This document shows, piece after piece, positions 1-4,975 of a DNA stretch of 5,246 bases (position 1 is its first letter; the number at the start of each line of letters is the position of its first letter). This stretch comes from Robbsia sp050955065 (GTDB lineage: Bacteria; Pseudomonadota; Gammaproteobacteria; Burkholderiales; Burkholderiaceae): NCBI GenBank assembly GCA_050955065.1, contig JBPBQT010000167.1:1-5246 (forward strand), read 5' to 3'. A model generated the notes under the pieces. It saw only the letters and a list, made by a program, of their open reading frames with translations, did no database searches and was not told where the DNA came from. The translations under genes and the position numbers were made by a program.

Positions 1-38
1 CAGGACGTCGGAGCCGGCGCGCTGGCTCCGGCGTCCTG
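1..38 (-). terminator. Hairpin terminator of the cytochrome/molybdoenzyme operon
   Basis: Bases 1-15 and 24-38 form an inverted repeat of 15 bp with a single non-complementary position (8 against 31) around an 8-base loop. It begins 9 bp past the stop codon of the molybdoenzyme gene, the usual place for a terminator. The stem is very GC-rich. Any T-tract needed for intrinsic termination of the leftward transcript would lie beyond the left edge, so that part is unseen. Read rightward, the odd position becomes a U-G wobble, so the hairpin could also stop transcription from the other side. Confidence 0.6.
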
Positions 39-47
39 GTCCGCGGC

Positions 48-845
48 TCAGCTTCCCCCAAACCAGTTGTATCCCTGATTCTCCCAATATCCCCCCGTGT
101 AGGCATTGCCCACCGCGATCGACATGACGTGCTTGGGATTCTTGTAGCCCAGTTTCGTGGGCATTCTCAGCTTCATCGGAAAGCCGTACTTCGGCGGCAG
201 GATCTGACCGTCGTAGGTCAGCGTCAGCAACGTCTGCGCATGCAGCGCGGTCGGCATGTCGATGCTCGTCGTGTAATCGTCGGCGCATTTGAACGACACG
301 TATTTTGCGGTCAGGTCCGCGCCGGCGGCCTTGAGGAAATCGGCGAAACGCACCCCGCCCCACTTGCCGACCGCGCTCCACCCTTCGATGCAGATATGAC
401 GGGTGACCTGGCTTTCCTGCGGCAGCGCGTGCAGCTCGCCGAGCGTCCAGACTTTCTTGCCGTTCGCCAGCCCGCCTACCTCCAGTTTGTATGTCGCCGG
501 GTCCACCTGCGGCACCGAGTCGATGTCGTAGAACGCGTTGAACGGAAACGGTCGCGTGATCATCGCTTCCGGATAGGTGGGCGCGAGATGGTTCGGATTG
601 AACATCCAGGCCTGCACCGTGTCGTTGAACCGCGACATGCGGCGCAGCGCGGTGTTGACCGACGTGTCGTTCATCAGGTCGCAGCCGGAGAGCATGGCGA
701 TCCCGCCGAGGGTCAGGATGCGCTGGCCGAACAGACGCCGCGCCGGCGCATCGAGTTCGCGCCGGACATCGGCGATGATGCCTGCCGCGTCGGGCGCATC
801 GGACGGGCGCGTACGGCGCAACGGCGAAGATTTCTTGAAAGACAT
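48..845 (-). CDS. Molybdopterin-dependent oxidoreductase, sulfite-oxidase/MsrP fold, exported
   Basis: 265 aa. The protein belongs to the sulfite oxidase/YedY superfamily (COG2041), periplasmic enzymes that use a molybdenum-pterin cofactor for two-electron chemistry on sulfite, S-oxides or similar substrates. The invariant Mo-ligating cysteine is most likely Cys152 in RHICIEGWSAVGKW. The family's C-terminal pterin-binding signature is seen at about residues 217-240 (PPKYGFPMKLRMP, then LGYKNPKHV). The N-terminus has a twin-arginine motif (ARRLFGQ, Arg36-Arg37), a short hydrophobic stretch (43-54) and then LSGC with Cys55, so Tat export and possibly lipidation are likely. At this length there is no room for the C-terminal dimerisation domain of true sulfite oxidases. 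The ATG at 845 has an AAGGA Shine-Dalgarno at 856-860. The gene lies 40 bp behind the cytochrome b gene, its probable electron donor or acceptor. The substrate is unknown; calling it MsrP would go beyond the evidence. Confidence 0.9.
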   Translation of the reverse strand: MSFKKSSPLRRTRPSDAPDAAGIIADVRRELDAPARRLFGQRILTLGGIAMLSGCDLMNDTSVNTALRRMSRFNDTVQAWMFNPNHLAPTYPEAMITRPFPFNAFYDIDSVPQVDPATYKLEVGGLANGKKVWTLGELHALPQESQVTRHICIEGWSAVGKWGGVRFADFLKAAGADLTAKYVSFKCADDYTTSIDMPTALHAQTLLTLTYDGQILPPKYGFPMKLRMPTKLGYKNPKHVMSIAVGNAYTGGYWENQGYNWFGGS

Positions 846-855
846 GAGTGACGGA

Positions 856-860
856 TCCTT
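856..860 (-). promoter_or_regulatory. Ribosome binding site of the molybdoenzyme gene
   Basis: The leftward strand reads AAGGA ten bases before the ATG at 845. It supports this start, which keeps the unusually long 35-residue segment ahead of the twin-arginine motif. Confidence 0.55.
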
Positions 861-885
861 GGTCGGCGTGCCGGTTCGATACGGG

Positions 886-1488
886 TCAACGCCCGCGAAT
901 CATCAGGAGCAGCGAGCGCGGCACGAGCGCGACCATGACGACATGCACGACGAAGAAGGCGACCACATACGTCATCGCGAAAAAGTGCACGACGCGGGCG
1001 CTGTCATAGCCGCCCAGCAAACCGCGCAACAGCGGGAACTGCACGGACTTCCACACCACCAGCCCCGACAGAATCAGCAGGACCAGATCGATGCTGACCG
1101 TCAGATAGGCGAATTTCTGCACCGCGTTGTAACGCGACAGGTCGGCATGGCCCAGTTTGCCCCGCAACGCGGCGGTGCCGTCGGTCCAGAGCATGCGGGC
1201 GTTGAACGGCAGGAAGCGTCTCTGGAAACGTCCCGTCGCCACGTTCATTGCGAGATAGAAAACGAGGCTGGCGAACAGCAGCCACATCGCCGCGAAATGC
1301 CACAGCAGGGCGCCGCCCAGCCAGCCGCCCAGCGTCACGCTGCCGGGGAAGGTCAACGCCGGGAAGATCGGCGAGGCATCGTAGATCGCCCAGCCGCTGC
1401 TGACCATGACCACGACGACAAGTGCCGTCAGCCAGTGCGTCAGTCGCACCCACCAGGGTTGAATCGTCGGATGCGGCGGCTGTTTCAA
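886..1488 (-). CDS. Cytochrome b561 / Ni-hydrogenase-type b subunit, 4 transmembrane helices
   Basis: 200 aa integral membrane di-heme cytochrome of the cytochrome b/b561 superfamily (bacterial b561 / Ni-Fe hydrogenase b-subunit type). Four hydrophobic segments are visible at about residues 19-36, 60-83, 128-146 and 168-190. Histidines lie where heme ligands are expected: His18 (RLTHWLTA), His64 (LLWHFAAMW), and His168 and His182 in the last helix. Such proteins pass electrons between the quinone pool and a periplasmic partner, here presumably the molybdoenzyme encoded 40 bp downstream. The start is a TTG at 1488: no ATG or GTG occurs in frame between it and the upstream in-frame stop, an AGAGG Shine-Dalgarno sits five bases before it, and it keeps the first heme histidine. 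It is not MsrQ-like, since MsrQ is a six-helix ferric-reductase-type protein. The family call is firm; the redox partner is inferred from gene order. Confidence 0.88.
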   Translation of the reverse strand: MKQPPHPTIQPWWVRLTHWLTALVVVVMVSSGWAIYDASPIFPALTFPGSVTLGGWLGGALLWHFAAMWLLFASLVFYLAMNVATGRFQRRFLPFNARMLWTDGTAALRGKLGHADLSRYNAVQKFAYLTVSIDLVLLILSGLVVWKSVQFPLLRGLLGGYDSARVVHFFAMTYVVAFFVVHVVMVALVPRSLLLMIRGR

Positions 1489-1493
1489 GGAAA

Positions 1494-1498
1494 CCTCT
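1494..1498 (-). promoter_or_regulatory. Ribosome binding site fixing the TTG start of the cytochrome gene
   Basis: The leftward strand reads AGAGG five bases before the TTG at 1488. It is the main support for a TTG start rather than an internal codon. Confidence 0.5.
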
Positions 1499-1518
1499 GC
1501 GGGAAAGATCGTGAATCG

Positions 1519-1524
1519 ATTATA
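1519..1524 (-). promoter_or_regulatory. -10 element of the leftward (cytochrome/molybdoenzyme) promoter
   Basis: The leftward strand carries a perfect TATAAT, 30 bp before the TTG start, predicting a leader of roughly 24 nt. At 17 bp spacing the -35 position (1542-1547) reads TGCGTA or close to it, far from TTGACA, and it falls inside the phased TGAC repeats. A good -10 with a poor -35 overlapped by a regulator site is typical of activator-dependent promoters. The transcription start is inferred. Confidence 0.5.
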
Positions 1525-1536
1525 GGATCAAGCGCC

Positions 1537-1574
1537 TGACTTACGCATGACCGCCGCATGACTTTTTTGTCATG
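1537..1574. promoter_or_regulatory. Probable response-regulator operator: three TGAC half-sites at 11-bp steps ending in a CusR-like palindrome
   Basis: TGAC occurs at 1537-1540, 1548-1551 and 1559-1562, exactly one 11-bp step apart, and CGCATGAC is repeated at 1544 and 1555. The last half-site also forms a perfect inverted repeat, CATGAC (1557-1562), T6, GTCATG (1569-1574). Its core of 16 bp has the layout of the E. coli CusR box, ATGACAA-NN-TTGTCAT, differing only in the two A positions. OmpR/PhoB-family regulators bind tandem half-sites about 11 bp apart, and the gene for such a regulator begins about 100 bp away. The site lies upstream of both divergent promoters, so it could control both. 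Binding itself is inferred. Confidence 0.65.
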
Positions 1575-1606
1575 ATATTCGTGCTGGCCGCAACACTTCT
1601 TTCGCA

Positions 1607-1612
1607 TAAAAT
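1607..1612 (+). promoter_or_regulatory. Candidate -10 element for the regulator/kinase/FUSC operon
   Basis: TAAAAT matches TATAAT at five of six positions. No -35 like TTGACA is found 16-18 bp upstream. With a start near 1619, the TGAC operator would lie at about -45 to -82, compatible with activation by the operon's own regulator. The surrounding AT-rich patch (GCATAAAATC) stands out from the GC-rich background. Weak evidence on its own. Confidence 0.3.
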
Positions 1613-1670
1613 CACCGGTTCAGGCCCACGCGCGACGCCCACCCCGCCCGCCTTTACACTCTTCCACCGC

Positions 1671-2342
1671 ATGACCATCCTCGTAATCGAAGACGACCGC
1701 AAGACCGGCGACTATCTGAAAAAGGGTCTCGGCGAATCGGGCTACCAGGTCGAGCTGGCGCGCGACGGCAGCGACGGGCTGCATCTGGCGCTGAACCACG
1801 AGTACCAGTTGATCGTCCTCGACGTGATGCTGCCCGGGCTGGACGGCTGGCAGATCATGCGCGCGCTGCGCAGCCGTCGCGATACGCCGGTGATCTTCCT
1901 CACCGCGCGCGACCAGCTGCGCGACCGCATCCACGGGCTCGAACTGGGCGCGGACGACTATCTGGTCAAGCCGTTCTCGTTCGTCGAGCTGCTGCTGCGC
2001 GTGCGCACGCTGTTGCGCCGCGGCGTCACGCGCGAGTCGGACGCCTTCCAGGTGGCGGACCTGCACCTCGACGTGCTGCGCCGCAAGGTCAGCCGCCAGG
2101 GGATGGACATCGTGCTGACCAACAAGGAGTTCGCGCTGCTGCACCTGTTCTGCAAACGGCAGGGCGAGGCACTGTCGCGCACGCTGATCGCATCGGAAGT
2201 CTGGGACATGAATTTCGAGAGCGACACGAACGTCGTCGATGTCGCGATCAAGCGGCTGCGCGCCAAGGTCGATCAGCCGTTCGAGCTGAAGCTGATCCAT
2301 ACCGTGCGCAGCATCGGCTATGCGTTCGGAGAGTCGACATGA
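1671..2342 (+). CDS. OmpR-family response regulator, CusR/HprR/IrlR (heavy-metal/oxidant) subgroup
   Basis: 223 aa, the usual length for the subgroup. The receiver domain spans about residues 1-115. The acidic pair Asp8/Asp9 follows MTILVIE, phospho-acceptor Asp51 lies in LIVLDVMLPG, switch Thr78 in FLTARD, and Lys100 in LVKPFSF. The winged-helix DNA-binding domain spans about 125-220; its recognition-helix region, SDTNVVDVAIKRLRAKVD, and the closing LIHTVRSIGYAF closely match CusR/CopR/HprR proteins. KTGDYLKKGL near the N-terminus is also typical. Once phosphorylated by the kinase encoded next, it should bind DNA as a dimer, most plausibly at the operator at 1537-1574. The ATG at 1671 is chosen because the receiver fold begins there; an upstream in-frame ATG (1572) adds 33 unrelated residues and lies inside the operator. 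No clear Shine-Dalgarno precedes 1671. The inducing signal (Cu/Ag, other metal, or oxidant) cannot be told from this protein. Confidence 0.95.
   Translation: MTILVIEDDRKTGDYLKKGLGESGYQVELARDGSDGLHLALNHEYQLIVLDVMLPGLDGWQIMRALRSRRDTPVIFLTARDQLRDRIHGLELGADDYLVKPFSFVELLLRVRTLLRRGVTRESDAFQVADLHLDVLRRKVSRQGMDIVLTNKEFALLHLFCKRQGEALSRTLIASEVWDMNFESDTNVVDVAIKRLRAKVDQPFELKLIHTVRSIGYAFGEST
2328..2333 (+). promoter_or_regulatory. Ribosome binding site of the histidine kinase gene, inside the regulator gene
   Basis: GGAGAG lies five bases before the ATG at 2339, within the last codons of the response regulator. It favours 2339 over the next in-frame ATG (2366), whose nearest GGGAG is only four bases away. 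Confidence 0.55.
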
Positions 2343-3841
2343 GCGACGGGAGCGACGGGAGCGACATGCGCCGCGGGCGCACGCCGTGGCGGTCGCGTTC
2401 GGTGTCGATCACCGCGCGCGTCGCCTGCCTGTTCGCGCTGATCGCCTGCGTGGCGGTATGCGCGGTGGGCATGTCCTTCTACGACGCCACCCGGGCAGCG
2501 CTCGCCAAACGCGCCGACTATCAATTGATCGCGCGGGTCGAGCACATGCGCGCGCTGCTGCACGATCTCTACACCATGCAGCAGATCGAGGCGCGGCCGG
2601 CGCTGTTCGAGACGATGCTCGGCGACGAGCAGGACGTGATCGTCTTTCGGCGGGCGGGCACCCCGCCCTTCATCGACGTCAACCCGGAGCACATGCCCCT
2701 GCCGGCGCTCGTACCGGTTCCCGCGAACCGCGTCGTGAGGCTGGCCGCGCTTCACGAAGGCCGACGCGCCGACGGTGCGCGCACGCGCTGGCTCGCCGCG
2801 AACGCGCAGATCGGCGGCCAGGGCGACAACATCGAGATCGTCGCCGCGCACGTGATGACGCAGGAGGAACGGGTGCTGCGCGTCTATCGCGCCCGCGTGT
2901 TCTGGACCATCGCCGGCGCGGTGCTGGCCGCCGCCCTGTGCGGTTTCTGGGCACTGCGCCGTGGTCTTTCGCCGCTGCGCGAGATGGCGGGCCGCGCGGC
3001 CGAGATCACGCCGGAGCGCCTCTCGACGCGGCTCGACGTCGCGGCGGCACCGCCGGAATTGCGGCAGCTCGCGCACTCGTTCAACGACATGCTCGACCGG
3101 CTTGCGACCGGCTATCATCGCCTGGTGCAGTTCTCCGCCGACCTTGCGCACGAACTGCGTACGCCGATCGGCGTGCTGATCGGGCAGACCCAGGTGACGC
3201 TGGCGCATGCCCGTTCGCCCGCGGAATACCGCGGCGTGCTGGAATCGAACCTGGAGGAACTCGAACACCTCGCGCGCATCGCCCGGAACATCCTGTTCCT
3301 CGCCCAGGCCGATCACGCAACGCAGCCCATCGAGTGCGCGACGCTCGACATCGGCGACGAGCTGGACACGATCCAGACCTATTTCGAGGGACTCGCCGAG
3401 GAACGCGGACTGCGTTTCGCACTCGATGCGTCCGGGTCGATGCAGGCGAATCCGGTGATGTGCCGGCGCGCCATCAGCAATGTCGTCGTCAACGCGGTAC
3501 GTTACGCGCTGCCCGACACCACGATCCGGCTATCGGGACACGCCACCGCCGATGGTGCGGTGATCACCGTCGGCAATCAGGCGCAGCCGATTCCCGCGAC
3601 CCAGCTGGCACGGTTGTTCGACCGCTTCTACCGGGGCGACGCCTCGCGCAGTGCCTTCACCGAATCGAGCGGCCTGGGCCTCCCGATCGTGCGCGCGATC
3701 CTGACGCTGCACGGCGGCACCGCGGATATCGCCTGTACGCCGCAGGGCCGGGTCACCGTGCGCATGGTCTTTCCGCGGCGCGGCGCCCCGGGCAACCAAC
3801 GCGATGAGCCGTTGCAATCTCCTTTATCATCGACGGGGTGA
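2339..3841 (+). CDS. Membrane sensor histidine kinase, CusS/HprS (heavy-metal sensor) type
   Basis: 500 aa, cognate kinase of the preceding regulator. Its start overlaps the regulator's stop in ATGA. Order of parts: short cytoplasmic tail; TM1 at about 24-46; periplasmic sensor loop at about 47-185; TM2 at about 187-206; HAMP linker at about 207-260; dimerisation domain with phospho-acceptor His271 in HELRTP; ATPase domain with N box around Asn380/Asn385 (AISNVVVNAVRYA), F box LFDRFYRGD (427-434) and G2 box SSGLGLP (443-449). The G1 region reads VGNQAQPIP, without the usual DxGxG; related heavy-metal kinases also have an N-containing variant here. The sensor loop has no cysteine but five methionines and five histidines, residues able to bind soft metals or react with oxidants. 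The C-terminal tail after residue 480 is probably disordered. Kinase identity is firm; the ligand is unknown. Confidence 0.95.
   Translation: MSDGSDGSDMRRGRTPWRSRSVSITARVACLFALIACVAVCAVGMSFYDATRAALAKRADYQLIARVEHMRALLHDLYTMQQIEARPALFETMLGDEQDVIVFRRAGTPPFIDVNPEHMPLPALVPVPANRVVRLAALHEGRRADGARTRWLAANAQIGGQGDNIEIVAAHVMTQEERVLRVYRARVFWTIAGAVLAAALCGFWALRRGLSPLREMAGRAAEITPERLSTRLDVAAAPPELRQLAHSFNDMLDRLATGYHRLVQFSADLAHELRTPIGVLIGQTQVTLAHARSPAEYRGVLESNLEELEHLARIARNILFLAQADHATQPIECATLDIGDELDTIQTYFEGLAEERGLRFALDASGSMQANPVMCRRAISNVVVNAVRYALPDTTIRLSGHATADGAVITVGNQAQPIPATQLARLFDRFYRGDASRSAFTESSGLGLPIVRAILTLHGGTADIACTPQGRVTVRMVFPRRGAPGNQRDEPLQSPLSSTG
2341..2365 (+). repeat. 9-bp tandem repeat at the start of the kinase gene
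   Basis: GAGCGACGG is present in 2.8 copies and encodes Ser-Asp-Gly repeats just after the initiator Met. The unit is a multiple of three, so copy-number change would lengthen or shorten the N-terminal tail without a frameshift. Confidence 0.7.
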
Positions 3842-4863
3842 AAACCCTATTCGAATCCAACTGGACCCAACTGCTCTGGCGCACCGGCGCGGTGGGCTGG
3901 CCCGCCGTCGCCATCTGCCTCTTCGTCGGCGTGCACGACGGACACCGGCTGCAGGCCGTCGTGGCCGCGGGCGGCGCTTTCACCGTCGGGCTGGGGGCGA
4001 TGCAGCGCTTCACGCGTTTCTCGCTGGCGCCGATGCTGCTCGCCTGCTTCGGCATGATGGCCTCGGCATGGGCCGGCTCGATGCTCGGTGGTTCCTTTCC
4101 CGCGTTGCTGCTGGCCAGCGCTGCCTGGGCGGCGGTCACCGGCATCGCCTCGCTGCTGGGCCCCGGGGCGACCTGGATTTCATTGCAGTGGAGCATCGCG
4201 CTGTTCGTGGCCGGCGGTTTTCCGGGTGCGGCGCAGGCGGTCGACCGCGCGTTGCTCGTCGGCGCCGGCGGCCTGATCCAGGTGGCCCTTCTCGGCAGCC
4301 TGATCCTGGTGTTCCCCGCGCTGCGACCGCCCGATGTGTCGAAAACATCGATCGCGACCACGCGGCCGGTCGCGCTCGCCACGGCCCTGCGCGCATCGAT
4401 GAGTTCGGTGCTCGCGTCGGTCGCCGTCATGGGGCTGTCGATGCGCAACGGCTATTGGGCGCCGATGACCGCGCTTTCCGTGCTGAAACCATCGCTGCAC
4501 GACGAATTCCACAGCGTCCTGCAACGGTGCCTGGGCACGGTCATCGGCGCGGTCATCGCGTCGGGCGTCGTCTATCTGAGTCATGCGAATCTGAAGACGT
4601 TGATGACGATGACCTGCGTGCTGGCGGCGTGTACCTACGCGCTGCAGCGCGTAAACTACTTTTTCTTCAGCCTGTCCCTGACCGCCTTCATCGTGTTCCT
4701 GTTGTCTGTCGCGCGCCCGCAGGAGCTCGATCTGTTGTTTCACCGGATCACGGCGACCGTGCTCGGCTGCGCCGCCTCGCTGCTGGTCGATGCCCTGCTG
4801 AAGCAATTCGGCCTGGATGCGAACCGGCAGTCGAAGGCGCCGCAGCAGGAAGCGGCGTCCTGA
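3838..4863 (+). CDS. FUSC-family inner-membrane protein (fusaric-acid-resistance/aromatic-acid exporter-like)
   Basis: 341 aa with two hydrophobic blocks, about residues 15-160 and 184-320, each able to hold about five or six helices, joined by a short polar segment (161-183). The second block carries the conserved core of FUSC_2-type proteins: GYWAPMTALSVLKPS (205-219), then QRCLGTVIGAVIASG (229-243), matching the family's yWa.lt...v.kP and R..GT..G pattern. Family members (FusC, AaeB, YccS relatives) are linked to export of aromatic acids and other toxic compounds, usually with a membrane-fusion partner; none is encoded in the visible sequence. The protein lacks the large soluble domain of the roughly 650-700 aa members. 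The start is a GTG overlapping the kinase stop in GTGA, without a clear Shine-Dalgarno, so translation is probably coupled to the kinase. Placement in a two-component operon suggests a role in the same stress response. The transported substrate is unknown. Confidence 0.85.
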   Translation: MKTLFESNWTQLLWRTGAVGWPAVAICLFVGVHDGHRLQAVVAAGGAFTVGLGAMQRFTRFSLAPMLLACFGMMASAWAGSMLGGSFPALLLASAAWAAVTGIASLLGPGATWISLQWSIALFVAGGFPGAAQAVDRALLVGAGGLIQVALLGSLILVFPALRPPDVSKTSIATTRPVALATALRASMSSVLASVAVMGLSMRNGYWAPMTALSVLKPSLHDEFHSVLQRCLGTVIGAVIASGVVYLSHANLKTLMTMTCVLAACTYALQRVNYFFFSLSLTAFIVFLLSVARPQELDLLFHRITATVLGCAASLLVDALLKQFGLDANRQSKAPQQEAAS

Positions 4864-4895
4864 CCCGCGCGCTGGCGCGCAACCCATCCCATGCC

Positions 4896-4923
4896 CTGGC
4901 GTACGCAAACGCCGGACATTTTT
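4896..4923 (+). terminator. Rho-independent terminator of the regulator/kinase/FUSC operon
   Basis: Bases 4896-4902 (CTGGCGT) pair with 4909-4915 (ACGCCGG), seven pairs including one U-G wobble, around a 6-base loop ACGCAA. Three bases later comes a run of five T (4919-4923). It begins 32 bp after the FUSC stop. The stem is of moderate strength and the T run is short. It would separate the pirin gene from the operon. Confidence 0.5.
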
Positions 4924-4935
4924 CCGCCCGGGCCG

Positions 4936-4955
4936 CCATCGACGGTCCATCGACG
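4936..4955 (+). repeat. 9-bp direct repeat at 11-bp spacing upstream of the pirin gene
   Basis: CCATCGACG occurs at 4936-4944 and again at 4947-4955. The 11-bp step matches the half-site spacing of OmpR-type operators, but the sequence is unlike the TGAC half-sites at 1537-1574. It may be a regulator site or chance. No convincing -10/-35 pair is seen in the 112-bp gap 4864-4975. Confidence 0.4.
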
Positions 4956-4975
4956 ACCCCTCAAGCCCTGCTGCC

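Noticed and set aside
48..845. Naming the oxidoreductase msrP or a sulfite dehydrogenase (sorA)
   Set aside because: The Mo-ligand motif only shows superfamily membership. The partner cytochrome is not MsrQ, and no cytochrome c subunit of a sulfite dehydrogenase is present.
577..1539. Long + strand frame antisense to the cytochrome and molybdoenzyme genes
   Set aside because: Gln/Arg/His-rich translation that spans two real genes and their promoter; it is an antisense shadow.
1572..1670. N-terminal extension of the response regulator from the ATG at 1572
   Set aside because: The 33 added residues are not part of any receiver domain, and the ATG lies within the palindrome at 1557-1574. The domain begins exactly at 1671.
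2318..3316. Long minus-strand frame (332 codons) antisense to the kinase
   Set aside because: Composition is His/Arg/Gly-rich as expected for the antisense of a high-GC gene; no recognisable domain.
2320..3807. Open frame of 495 codons on the + strand, one base out of frame with the histidine kinase
   Set aside because: Arg/Ala-rich low-complexity translation with no domain. It is a GC-rich shadow of the kinase gene, whose motifs are all in the other frame.
4867..4880. Inverted repeat GCGCGC-TG-GCGCGC just after the FUSC stop as a terminator
   Set aside because: The loop is too small and no T run follows. The hairpin at 4896-4915 with five T is a better candidate.
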